Of a DNA stretch of 13,263 nt, positions 1 through 7,539 are shown one piece after another. Below the pieces are notes generated by a model. That model worked only from the letters and a program-made list of their open reading frames with translations, was not told the DNA's origin and ran no database searches. Both the position numbers and the translations under genes were made by a program. The stretch's first letter is position 1. Every line of letters begins with the position of its first letter. The stretch comes from Phycisphaerales bacterium (GTDB taxonomy: Bacteria > Planctomycetota > Phycisphaerae > Phycisphaerales > UBA1924). The DNA lies in assembly GCA_007124345.1 (NCBI GenBank), contig SLFH01000101.1:1-13263 (forward strand), read 5' to 3'.

Positions 1-14
1 GCGGGCGGCGGTCC

Positions 15-19
15 GGAGG
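15..19 (+). promoter_or_regulatory. Ribosome binding site (GGAGG) of the GT2 glycosyltransferase gene
   Basis: GGAGG lies six bases before the GTG at 26 and is the main reason for choosing that start. The same frame stays open to the left edge of the window, so an upstream start cannot be excluded. In another frame TAG at 22-24 would end a preceding gene, which would leave the two genes almost touching. Confidence 0.6.
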
Positions 20-25
20 CGTAGA

Positions 26-1669
26 GTGCCCGCCTTGACAGGCAGCAGCCCAGAACAACAGACCGAGGGTTCTCGACGAGCCCCGGCGTCTTCCGCCGTC
101 GCGACGCCGACGGTCGGTGTCTGCATCGTGACCTGGAACCGCGCGTCGGATGTGGACCGGGTGCTCGACGCCCTAAGCCGCCAGCGGTTTCCGACCGAGT
201 ACCTGCACATCTTCGTGATCGACAACGCCTCGTCCGACGGCACCGAGGACCTCCTGACAGAACGCTGGAGCCCCGACCGCATCGTCGACAACCCGACCGA
301 GCGGGCCGAGGCCCCGGCCTTCAGCGTCCGTGAGCGCGAGGAGGGCGGGCCGAACCGCGGCGGGTTCGGGTCGCTCACCATCGTGCGCAACACGGCGAAC
401 CTCGGGGGCTGCGGGGGGTTCAACACCGGGTTTCGGGCCGTCGAGGCGTTCATGGATGGCGAGGCTTCGGAGGCGAGGCCGGACTTCGTCTGGCTCGTCG
501 ACGACGACATCGACCTGCCGCCCGACGCCCTGGAGCACCTCGTCGGCGCCGCGACGGCCGACCCGGCGGTCGGGCTGGTCGGCTCGCGGACGGTGGATCT
601 GGGCGACCGCGAGCGGACGATCGAGTCGACGATCTACTTCAACCCGACCGAAGGCGTGATGGCCGACGAGCCCGAGCCCGGCCACCCCAGGCGCGAAGCG
701 CACGAGGCGTGGGCCGAGACGGTGGGGGGGCCCAAGGGGGGCGAGGGGTACACGGGCCTGCGCGAGGTGGATGTCGTTAGCGCCTGCTCGCTGCTCGCCC
801 GCTGGAGCGCCGTGCGCGAGGTAGGGTACTGGGACACGCGCTTTTTCATCTACTGCGACGACGCGGACTGGTGCCTGCGCTTCGCCAACGCGGGCAAGCG
901 CGTCGTGCTCAACCTCGACGCGGTCGTCTACCACACCCCCTGGCACCACAAGCTCACGCCCGCGAGGCTCTATTACGCCAAACGCAACCTCCTCTGGATG
1001 ATCGAGAACAACTTCCCGCCAGCCGAGAGCGAGCGGATGTGGCGCCATCACGGCGTGCGCATGCTCAAGGAGGCGGCCCGGGCCGTGCTCCGGCGCAGGC
1101 TCGTCCACGCCGAGATCGTTCGGCGCAGCGTCGCCGACGCGATGGCCGGGCGCGGGGGCAAGCTCGACATGCAGATCCCGGGCGCCGAGCCCTTGGCCGA
1201 TGCGCTGAAGAAGGCCGGAGCGGACAGGCCCGGGGCGAGTGTCGTGCTCTGCTGCCCAAACCGGAAGGCGCTGGAAGCGGCGGCGGCGCTCCGGGAATCG
1301 GCAAAGGACGCGGGGATCTCGCCCCGCTGGATCGAGCTGGTGCACAACCGTGTGCCGGATGCGCACGAGGACGCGGGTGGGGATGTTCAGCGCGTCGCGT
1401 ACTCGGAGAACAAGCGGTCGAGGATCAGACGACAGCTCCCGCTGCTCTTCAAGCGCCCCGTCGCGTGCGTGGTCTTCGACCACGAGAACGATTTCCCGCT
1501 CACCCCCGCCTCAAGGGCAGTGCACATCGACACATCGAAGCCGGACGCGGCGGTGGTCGAGGATCAGCCGCTGGGCGCGAGGATCGCGTGCATGGCGAGG
1601 ATCGCGCGCACGATGCTGAAGCTGCGTCGCTCGCCCCGAGGCCCGAGCGGGCAGGGGTCGCGAGCATGA
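26..1669 (+). CDS. Family 2 glycosyltransferase, GlfT2-like, with extra C-terminal domain
   Basis: This is a 547-residue GT-A fold glycosyltransferase, predicted cytoplasmic or peripheral to the inner membrane, that would transfer a sugar from a nucleotide donor to a surface glycan. Seen: the GT2 opening VGVCIVTWNR (30-39), VIDNASSDGTEDL (64-76), the acidic metal-binding run VDDD (158-161), the acceptor-side motif FFIYCDDADWCLR (273-285) and YHTPWHHK (302-309), followed by YYAKRNLLW. The order DDD, then DDA-D-W, then His-Trp-His-His resembles mycobacterial GlfT2 galactofuranosyltransferases; that sugar specificity is inferred, and no UDP-galactopyranose mutase gene is in view. Residues about 375-540 form a second alpha/beta-looking region (ASVVLCCPNRKALEAAAALR, VACVVFDHENDF) that I do not recognise. 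The start is GTG with GGAGG six bases upstream. The stop overlaps the next gene's ATG (ATGA), so the two are probably translationally coupled. Confidence 0.88.
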   Translation: MPALTGSSPEQQTEGSRRAPASSAVATPTVGVCIVTWNRASDVDRVLDALSRQRFPTEYLHIFVIDNASSDGTEDLLTERWSPDRIVDNPTERAEAPAFSVREREEGGPNRGGFGSLTIVRNTANLGGCGGFNTGFRAVEAFMDGEASEARPDFVWLVDDDIDLPPDALEHLVGAATADPAVGLVGSRTVDLGDRERTIESTIYFNPTEGVMADEPEPGHPRREAHEAWAETVGGPKGGEGYTGLREVDVVSACSLLARWSAVREVGYWDTRFFIYCDDADWCLRFANAGKRVVLNLDAVVYHTPWHHKLTPARLYYAKRNLLWMIENNFPPAESERMWRHHGVRMLKEAARAVLRRRLVHAEIVRRSVADAMAGRGGKLDMQIPGAEPLADALKKAGADRPGASVVLCCPNRKALEAAAALRESAKDAGISPRWIELVHNRVPDAHEDAGGDVQRVAYSENKRSRIRRQLPLLFKRPVACVVFDHENDFPLTPASRAVHIDTSKPDAAVVEDQPLGARIACMARIARTMLKLRRSPRGPSGQGSRA

Positions 1670-3495
1670 GCCGCGCCGGATCCAAAGAGGCCAAGCCCTA
1701 CGACCCGCCACCGGGCTGGGCGGTCACCGACCGCCCGATGACGATCGCCTTCATCGGCTGGGCGAGGCTGGGGCTGCAGGGTAAGGAGGGCAGCGGGTAC
1801 AACCTCTCCGCGTCGGACCTCGCCTCGGGCCTGGCGCTCTCGGGCCACCGCGTCGTCTACCTGCGGTCCGGCTTTGAGTACTCATTCAGGCCGAGGCCGT
1901 TCATCAGGAAGTTCGAGACCTGGCGCGGCATCGACTGCTACCACCTCTTCAACAGCCCGAACCTCGCCCCCGCGCTCTTCAACTTCAAGAACATGGACCA
2001 GGAGCGGTCCTGCCCCAAGCAGATCAGTCTCGTCCTCCGCTGGCTCGACGAGCAGAACGCCCAGAGCGTGCACATCCACTCGCTGGAGGGGTTCAGCATC
2101 GACCTCGTCGGCGCGATCCGGCGCACCGGCCGGCCGGTGGTTATCACAACGCACAACTACTGGCCCGTCTGCCCCCAGGTCGACCTGCTCTACAACGAGA
2201 CGCATGTCTGCACCGACTATCAGGGCGGCAAGCGCTGCGAGAGCTGCTTCGACCCCGCGCCCCCGTTCAACGCCAAGATGCGCCGACGCATCGAGCAGAC
2301 GGCGTTGCGCCGACTCGGTGCGCCGGCCGCGAATCTCGTCCGGGCGCTGATGACCACGCGCGTCAAGCTCAAGAGGGGCGAGCTCAGGGCCAACGGCTTG
2401 GAACCCGATGACGCCCCGCCCGACGACGAACTCGCCCTCGGCTTCGATGTCCAAGGCGATCGATCCCACGACGGCACACTCGGCCGACGCTACGACATCG
2501 ATCCGGAAGAGCTCCCCCCAGAGCTCGGCCGCTCGCCCATCGATCAGAACGAACGCTTCCTCGGCGCCACGCACCATCTGACGGTGCTGAACGACTACGG
2601 CAAGCGCCGTGTCGAGGGCGTCGAGATGCTCAACGAGGCTTCGCTTGTCACGCCGCCCAGCGGGTTCATGTGCCGCGTGTACGAGTCGATGGGCGTCAGG
2701 CCCGAGCGGCTGCGCCAGGTCCGCCTCGGTCAGCCGCACTTCGACGCGATGAACCGGCGGACGCGCCGCTGGCCCTACTACAAGGTGCGTCCGTGGGACC
2801 CCGAGAGCGCGCGTCGTCCGTTGCGTTTGGCGTTCTTTGGCACCGTGCGCCACAACAAAGGGCTGGATGTGCTCGTGCGGGCGATTCCGCTTCTGGAACC
2901 CGACATCCGGCGAAGGTGCCAGTTCCTGATCCGTGCCGCGGGCCCCGACGCGATCCACCGCAAAAGGCTCGCGTCCTACCCCGAGGTCTCGTTCCTCGGC
3001 GGGTACGACACCGACCAGTTGCTGGCGGCGACGGGCGAGTTCGATGTGGGGATCCTGCCCTTCGTCTGGTTCGAGAACTCGCCCCTGGTGCTCTTGGAGT
3101 TTCTGCACGCGGGCAAGTTCGTGATCTCGTCGCGCCTCGGCGGGCCGCCCGAGTGGGTCGTCGAGCCCGGCTCAGAGGGGGCGGAGGCCAACGGAGGTCT
3201 GGGCAACGGGCTGCTCTTTCCGGGGGGCGACCCCGAGGCGCTCGCCGAGCGGATCCGACGCGTCGCGACCGGCGAGGTCACGCTCCCCAGCCCGGCGGAG
3301 GTCCACGCCGTTTCCAAGCTCCACAGCTACCCCGACCATGTCCGCGAGGTCGAGTCGATCCACCGCGAGTTCCTTGAGGGGTCGGGCGCCGAAAAGGGTG
3401 CGGCAGAGCGTGCCGACCAGAGGGGGCATCCGGGCGGAGTTTCTGGCGGCCCTCGAACGCCGCCCGATCACATGCCAAGGCCCGTTGCCCGATAA
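1666..3495 (+). CDS. Family 4 (GT-B fold) glycosyltransferase with a four-cysteine motif
   Basis: This 609-residue GT-B enzyme is probably the second step of the glycan route begun by the upstream gene. Seen: an N-terminal Rossmann domain (IAFIGWARLGLQGKEGSGYN, 28-46, then SALSGH-like LALSGHRVVYLRSG), VHIHSLEG (135-142), and THNYWPVCP (162-170), which opens a cysteine cluster at C169, C182, C191 and C194. The C-terminal donor domain runs from about 386: LAFFGTVRHNKGLDVLVRA, VSFLGGYDTD, and the EX7E motif with E470 and E478 in FENSPLVLLEFL. Residues about 231-297 are an acidic, proline-rich stretch that looks like a linker inserted between the lobes, and the last 35 or so residues look unconserved. 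ATG at 1666 overlaps the previous stop by four bases and has AGGGG just upstream. The frame is open back to 871, but that part lies inside the upstream gene and is not used. Donor and acceptor are unknown. Confidence 0.88.
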   Translation: MSRAGSKEAKPYDPPPGWAVTDRPMTIAFIGWARLGLQGKEGSGYNLSASDLASGLALSGHRVVYLRSGFEYSFRPRPFIRKFETWRGIDCYHLFNSPNLAPALFNFKNMDQERSCPKQISLVLRWLDEQNAQSVHIHSLEGFSIDLVGAIRRTGRPVVITTHNYWPVCPQVDLLYNETHVCTDYQGGKRCESCFDPAPPFNAKMRRRIEQTALRRLGAPAANLVRALMTTRVKLKRGELRANGLEPDDAPPDDELALGFDVQGDRSHDGTLGRRYDIDPEELPPELGRSPIDQNERFLGATHHLTVLNDYGKRRVEGVEMLNEASLVTPPSGFMCRVYESMGVRPERLRQVRLGQPHFDAMNRRTRRWPYYKVRPWDPESARRPLRLAFFGTVRHNKGLDVLVRAIPLLEPDIRRRCQFLIRAAGPDAIHRKRLASYPEVSFLGGYDTDQLLAATGEFDVGILPFVWFENSPLVLLEFLHAGKFVISSRLGGPPEWVVEPGSEGAEANGGLGNGLLFPGGDPEALAERIRRVATGEVTLPSPAEVHAVSKLHSYPDHVREVESIHREFLEGSGAEKGAAERADQRGHPGGVSGGPRTPPDHMPRPVAR

Positions 3496-3511
3496 CACAC
3501 CGTCAGCGATC

Positions 3512-3551
3512 GCCGATCCTGCGCATCGGCCGAAAGCCCGCCAGAGGGCTT
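3512..3551 (+). terminator. Two tandem hairpins after the glycosyltransferase pair
   Basis: GCCGAT (3512-3517) pairs with ATCGGC (3525-3530), and AAGCCC (3534-3539) pairs with GGGCTT (3546-3551); both are perfect 6-bp stems with 6-7-base loops, starting 17 bases after the stop codon. Neither has a T-run, so intrinsic termination is doubtful; they may protect the transcript's 3' end or be chance in GC-rich DNA. The rest of the 3496-3712 gap shows another small hairpin (GGCCC 3659-3663 with GGGCC 3669-3673) in the presumed leader of the next gene, and no convincing -10/-35 pair. Confidence 0.3.
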
Positions 3552-3712
3552 GCGTCGAGTCCGGTTGTGCCGATATCAACGGTTGTACTGAAACCCGGGG
3601 CTCGCCCGGCGGTTGACCCGTTTGTCCGCCCGGCGTGCCGAGTTGCGCGATCGTCGACGGCCCATTGCGGGCCGGCCGGCGCGGCAGAAAACAACCTGCA
3701 GAGGTGCTTTTC

Positions 3713-6700
3713 ATGTTCCGTGTTGTTCGTCTCCTGCTTGTGCTCGTCGCCGCGGTCGCCTGTGCGACGCCCGGCCTCGCCTCCGAGCCCTTCCGAATCG
3801 ACTACCACCAGCAACCCTCGATCAGCCCCGATGGCGATCTGATCGTCTTCTCCTGGTCGGGCGACCTCTGGGCCGTCAAAGCCGACGGCGGCGCCGCCAC
3901 ACGCCTGACCACCCACGCCTCGCACGAGGGACGCAGCGCTTTCAGCCCCTGCGGCAACATGCTCGCCTTCGAGTCCGACCGCGAGGGCACGCGCAACCTC
4001 TTCGTCATGCCCCTGATCCGCAAGGACACCGGCGTCGTCGGAGGCCAGACTAGGCGCGTCACCCGCGTCAACCAGTTCTTCAACCTCGGCAGCTTCTCCG
4101 CCTGCGGCGAGTACCTCTACTTCTCGTCGATGATCGACCGCGCCGTCGACCGCCAGCCCCGCATGTACAAGGTCCCGGTCAACGGCGGCGCCATCCAGCG
4201 CCTCACCGACGCCTTCGGCCAGATGCCCACCGCGGCGCCCGACGGCGAGCACATCCTCTTCTCCAAGGGACGCTACCAGTGGGACCGCCCGATCTATCGA
4301 GGCAGCGGATCGATGAACATCTTCTCGTTCCACACGCCCACCGGCGAGTTCAAGCGTTACACAGAGTTCGACGGCAACGACTTCGACGCGATCATGACCG
4401 AGGACGGCTCGGTCGTCTTCGTCTCCTCCCGCGACGGCCAGAACAACCTCTGGAGACTCGACGCCGGCGCCACCGACGCCGACCGGCGCAGGCTCCACCA
4501 ACTCACACGCTTTGCGCCTTCTGAAGAAGAAGTCACGATCGCGCACGGCGTGCGACACTTCTCCGCCTCGCCCAACGGAAAGCACGGCGTCTTCCTCGTC
4601 TGGGACACCCTCTACACCATCGACCTCTCCGACCGCAGGGCCCGCCCCAAGGCCATCGAGGTCTTCGCCTCCCCCGACTTTGACGGCCTGGAAATCAGGC
4701 CCATGAACATCAGTTCCAACGCTTCAGACGCGGTTATGAGCCCCGACGGCAAGACCATGGCCGTCGTCACCCGGGGCGAGATCTTCGTCCGCCCGACCGC
4801 CGACGGTCGCAACACGCGGCGCGTCACCAACACCGCCGCACGCGAGGAAGACCTCGCCTGGTCGCCCTGCGGCACCTACCTCTACTTCTCCGCCGACGAG
4901 AAGGGCGTCCGCAGCATCCACCGCGCTTCGGTTTCGCTCGCCCAGATCGATCTGGAAGAGGGTCTCGCCCCCGTTGAGCCTGAGCAGCGCAACGGCGGCG
5001 AGGTCGACCCGGTCGCCGGCGAGTGGGCCTGCACCGCCAAGGGGCCCCAGCCCCTCCCCGAGGGCGGTGTCCCGTTCACCATGTTCGTCGAGCGCGACGG
5101 CGACAGCTACAAGATCCGCCTGAGCGCCTACGGCCTGCTGGAAGCCTCCGCGACCGATGTCTCGGTCTCCGACGGCTCGATGACCTTCACCGTGACCTTC
5201 GACGGGCGCTCGGCCTCGTTCGACCTCAAGGTCGACGGCGAGACCCTCTCGGGCACCGCGACCGCCGAGGGCGTCACCGCCGACATCACAGGCTCACGCA
5301 CCACGCGCGCCGAGCCCGCCAAGGACGAGGAAAAGAAAGAAGAGAAGAAAGAAGAGAAGAAGGACGACAAGCCCTCCCCCGGCGACCGCTGGGAGTCGGC
5401 CCTCCGCTTCGACATCGAGCCGCTCATCCACACCGGCGAGCATGTCTTCAAGCCCATGCCCGCCCCCGACGGCCGGCGCATGCTCTACCTCCGCGAACGG
5501 GGCGACCTGATCCTCCGCGACCTGGCCACCGGCGAGGACCGCGTGATCTTCGAGTGGTGGAGCGAGCCCGATGTGCAGTGGCTCGGCAACAGCCGCCAGA
5601 TCGTCTTCAGCCGCTCCAACCTCAACTTCGGCTCCGACATCTTCCTGCTCGACCTCGACGACCCCGACCAGCGCGAGATCAACCTCAGCCGCCACCCCGA
5701 CATCGACACGATGCCGCGGGTCTCGGCCGACGGCAAGGTCGTCGCCTGGCGCAGCGACCGGCGCAACAGTACCTTCAGCTACGACATCTGGACCGTCTTC
5801 CTCGACAAGTCGCTCGAAGAGATGCCCGACTACGAGATGGACGCGTACTTCACCCGCGCGGCGCAGCAGGCCCGCAGGGCCAACCCGATCTCGCCGCCCG
5901 ACTTCTCAGACGCAGGCGAGTACGAGCCCCAGGACGCCTACGAGCTCGACGCCGAGGACGCGTGGCTCCGCCTGCGTCGCCTGACCTCCGGCGGCAGCAA
6001 CGCCAACGATGTCGCAGTCACCCCCGCTGGCGACCGCATCCTCTTCACCGCACGCATCGGCAGCGACTACAACTTCTGGTCGGTCAACCCCAGGGGCGGA
6101 GCCAGGCGCACCGTCCACTCCGGCGGCGTCAGCAATGTCTCGATGAACCTCAAGGGCGACACCGTCACCTACACAGTCGGCGGCGTCGCACGCTCGGCCA
6201 ATGTCACCGGAGGCGGCGCGAAGACCTACTCGATCGACGCCCGCATCATCGTCGATGTCGTCGCCGAGCAGACCCAGAAGTTCTACGAGGCCGTCACCAC
6301 CATCGGGCGCGTCTTCTACCACCCGACCCTCAAGGGCCTCGACTGGGAAGGCAAGACCGAACGCTACCTCCAGCTCGCCCAGGCCACGCGCACCAGCGCC
6401 GACTTCAACTCCGTCGTCAACATGATGTTCGGCGAGCTCGACGGCTCGCACCTGGGCATCTCCGGCGGCGAGAGCTACAGCTCCCCATCGATCCTCACCG
6501 GCTTCCTCGGCGTCTTCACGGAGCCCGTCGAGGGCGGCCACAAGGTCACCCATGTCATTCCCCGCTCGCCCGCAGACACCGAGCGCACCCGCCTGCACGA
6601 GGGCGAGGTCATCGTCGCTGTCAACGAGCACAACTTCGGCGACGGGATCCCCGACATGTGCCTCATGGCCGCGCTGGAGGGCACCTCCGGGCGTGAGACG

Positions 6701-7462
6701 CTCCTAGAGACCCGTACCACCGAAGGACGCACACGCTTCGTCCTCATCACCCCGATGAGCTCCGGCCAGTATTCGAACCTCCTCTACGAGAACGAGGTCC
6801 TCGACCGCCGACAGTTCGTCGAGGAACGCTCGGGCGGACGCATCGGCTACCTCCACATCCAGGGCATGAACCAGCCCTCGCTCCAGACCTTCATCCACGA
6901 CCTCTTCGTCGCCGCCGACGGCAAGGAGGGCCTGCTCATCGATGTCCGCGACAACGGCGGCGGCTCCACCACCGACTACCTCATGGCCTCCCTCACCGCC
7001 CCGGCCCACGCCTACACAGTCCCGCGCGGCACCAACCCCGACCTCGTCCAGCCCGACCACTACCCACGCGACCGTCGCTACATCTACCCCTACCAGCGCC
7101 CCATCTCCGTCCTCATCAACAGCTACTCGTTCTCCAACGCCGAGATCTTCGCCCACGCCGTCAAGACCACCGGTCGCGGCAAGCTCGTCGGCGAGGCGAC
7201 CTACGGCGGCGTCATCTCGACCGGTGCCTTTACCCTGATCGACGGCAGTCGCGTCCGGCGTCCCGGCCGCGGCTGGTACCTCCCCGACGGGACCGACATG
7301 GAGAACAACGGCGCCGAGCCGGACATCTTCGTCCTGCAGAAGCCCGAGATGGAGGCCAAGGGCCGCGACCTGCAGCTCGAAGCCGCCATCGACGAGATCC
7401 TCGAGCGGATCGACGCCTCCGACGACCCGCTCTGGCGCTACGGGCCGATCAACGGACGCTGA
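3713..7462 (+). CDS. Secreted Tricorn-type serine protease (S41 family)
   Basis: This 1249-residue Tricorn protease homologue is predicted to degrade peptides outside the cytoplasm. Seen: an export signal (MFRVVRLLLVLVAAVACATP, cleavage near residues 23-24, or lipidation at C17); PD40-type propeller blades such as QPSISPDGDLIVFSWSGDLW; an inserted beta-rich domain (about 434-532) and KKEE linker (537-553); resumed propeller (about 557-835); Tricorn C1 domain (839-920); PDZ (about 927-1018); and S41 core. The catalytic set fits Tricorn: Ser912-His913 (GELDGSH), nucleophile Ser1141 in SYSFSNAEIF, and Glu1197 in MENNGAEPD. Spacing between them is close to the archaeal enzyme's Ser745/His746, Ser965 and Glu1023. 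The CtpA-type lysine is absent (YGGVIS in place of FGKG), which also indicates the Tricorn subfamily. ATG at 3713 has GAGG eight bases upstream and places the signal peptide at the N-terminus; the frame extends to 3635 but that would bury the signal. Its substrate is unknown. Confidence 0.9.
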   Translation: MFRVVRLLLVLVAAVACATPGLASEPFRIDYHQQPSISPDGDLIVFSWSGDLWAVKADGGAATRLTTHASHEGRSAFSPCGNMLAFESDREGTRNLFVMPLIRKDTGVVGGQTRRVTRVNQFFNLGSFSACGEYLYFSSMIDRAVDRQPRMYKVPVNGGAIQRLTDAFGQMPTAAPDGEHILFSKGRYQWDRPIYRGSGSMNIFSFHTPTGEFKRYTEFDGNDFDAIMTEDGSVVFVSSRDGQNNLWRLDAGATDADRRRLHQLTRFAPSEEEVTIAHGVRHFSASPNGKHGVFLVWDTLYTIDLSDRRARPKAIEVFASPDFDGLEIRPMNISSNASDAVMSPDGKTMAVVTRGEIFVRPTADGRNTRRVTNTAAREEDLAWSPCGTYLYFSADEKGVRSIHRASVSLAQIDLEEGLAPVEPEQRNGGEVDPVAGEWACTAKGPQPLPEGGVPFTMFVERDGDSYKIRLSAYGLLEASATDVSVSDGSMTFTVTFDGRSASFDLKVDGETLSGTATAEGVTADITGSRTTRAEPAKDEEKKEEKKEEKKDDKPSPGDRWESALRFDIEPLIHTGEHVFKPMPAPDGRRMLYLRERGDLILRDLATGEDRVIFEWWSEPDVQWLGNSRQIVFSRSNLNFGSDIFLLDLDDPDQREINLSRHPDIDTMPRVSADGKVVAWRSDRRNSTFSYDIWTVFLDKSLEEMPDYEMDAYFTRAAQQARRANPISPPDFSDAGEYEPQDAYELDAEDAWLRLRRLTSGGSNANDVAVTPAGDRILFTARIGSDYNFWSVNPRGGARRTVHSGGVSNVSMNLKGDTVTYTVGGVARSANVTGGGAKTYSIDARIIVDVVAEQTQKFYEAVTTIGRVFYHPTLKGLDWEGKTERYLQLAQATRTSADFNSVVNMMFGELDGSHLGISGGESYSSPSILTGFLGVFTEPVEGGHKVTHVIPRSPADTERTRLHEGEVIVAVNEHNFGDGIPDMCLMAALEGTSGRETLLETRTTEGRTRFVLITPMSSGQYSNLLYENEVLDRRQFVEERSGGRIGYLHIQGMNQPSLQTFIHDLFVAADGKEGLLIDVRDNGGGSTTDYLMASLTAPAHAYTVPRGTNPDLVQPDHYPRDRRYIYPYQRPISVLINSYSFSNAEIFAHAVKTTGRGKLVGEATYGGVISTGAFTLIDGSRVRRPGRGWYLPDGTDMENNGAEPDIFVLQKPEMEAKGRDLQLEAAIDEILERIDASDDPLWRYGPINGR
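5333..5362 (+). repeat. 12-bp purine tandem repeat encoding KKEE units
   Basis: AAGAAAGAAGAG occurs twice in perfect tandem (5333-5344 and 5345-5356) and continues partially to 5362. It sits in frame and encodes Lys-Lys-Glu-Glu units of the charged linker in the Tricorn homologue. It is a long, all-purine tract with no similar run elsewhere in the window, and its unit length keeps the frame if copies are gained or lost. Confidence 0.85.
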
Positions 7463-7499
7463 TCTTCCCGGGCCCCTGGCCCTCGCCTGAGACCGCATC

Positions 7500-7539
7500 G
7501 GGCGGGCGGAGTTCTACACTCCGCCCGCCCATGTTTTTT
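7500..7539 (+). terminator. Intrinsic terminator overlapping the start of lgt
   Basis: GGGCGGGCGGAG (7500-7511) and CTCCGCCCGCCC (7519-7530) form a perfect 12-bp stem around a 7-base loop. It is followed by ATG and then six T residues (7534-7539). This is a strong intrinsic terminator shape for the Tricorn gene, whose stop lies about 40 bases upstream. The T-run is also the first codons of lgt (Met-Phe-Phe). The three-base gap between stem and T-run is slightly unusual. Confidence 0.7.
7515..7520 (+). promoter_or_regulatory. Candidate -10 box for lgt inside the terminator hairpin
   Basis: TACACT resembles a bacterial -10 element and lies ten bases before the lgt ATG, so transcription would begin within about five bases of the start codon, giving a leaderless or nearly leaderless message. 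No Shine-Dalgarno sequence lies at normal spacing before this ATG, which agrees with that. No good -35 element is visible; the call is tentative. Confidence 0.35.

Noticed and set aside
1..24. Last codons of a preceding gene ending at TAG 22-24
   Set aside because: Seven codons are too few to support a gene, although the position just before the GTG start makes it plausible.
173..1483. A 436-codon minus-strand frame opposite the GT2 gene
   Set aside because: It has no recognisable domain, and the opposite strand carries all GT2 motifs in order.
871..1665. Upstream extension of the GT4 gene
   Set aside because: The frame is open, but this part lies wholly within the GT2 gene, is Arg-rich and motif-free, and ATG 1666 has the usual ATGA coupling.
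3506..3513. GCGATCGC octamer, the HIP1 repeat of cyanobacteria
   Set aside because: It is a single copy in a GC-rich gap and means nothing without genome-wide enrichment; nothing else here looks cyanobacterial.
3635..3712. Earlier start of the Tricorn gene
   Set aside because: It would put 26 residues before the signal peptide; ATG 3713 has a GAGG ribosome site at good spacing and an ideal export signal.
5023..6696. A 557-codon plus-strand frame inside the Tricorn gene
   Set aside because: It is an Arg/Pro/His-rich shadow of the catalytic and propeller coding sequence in another frame.
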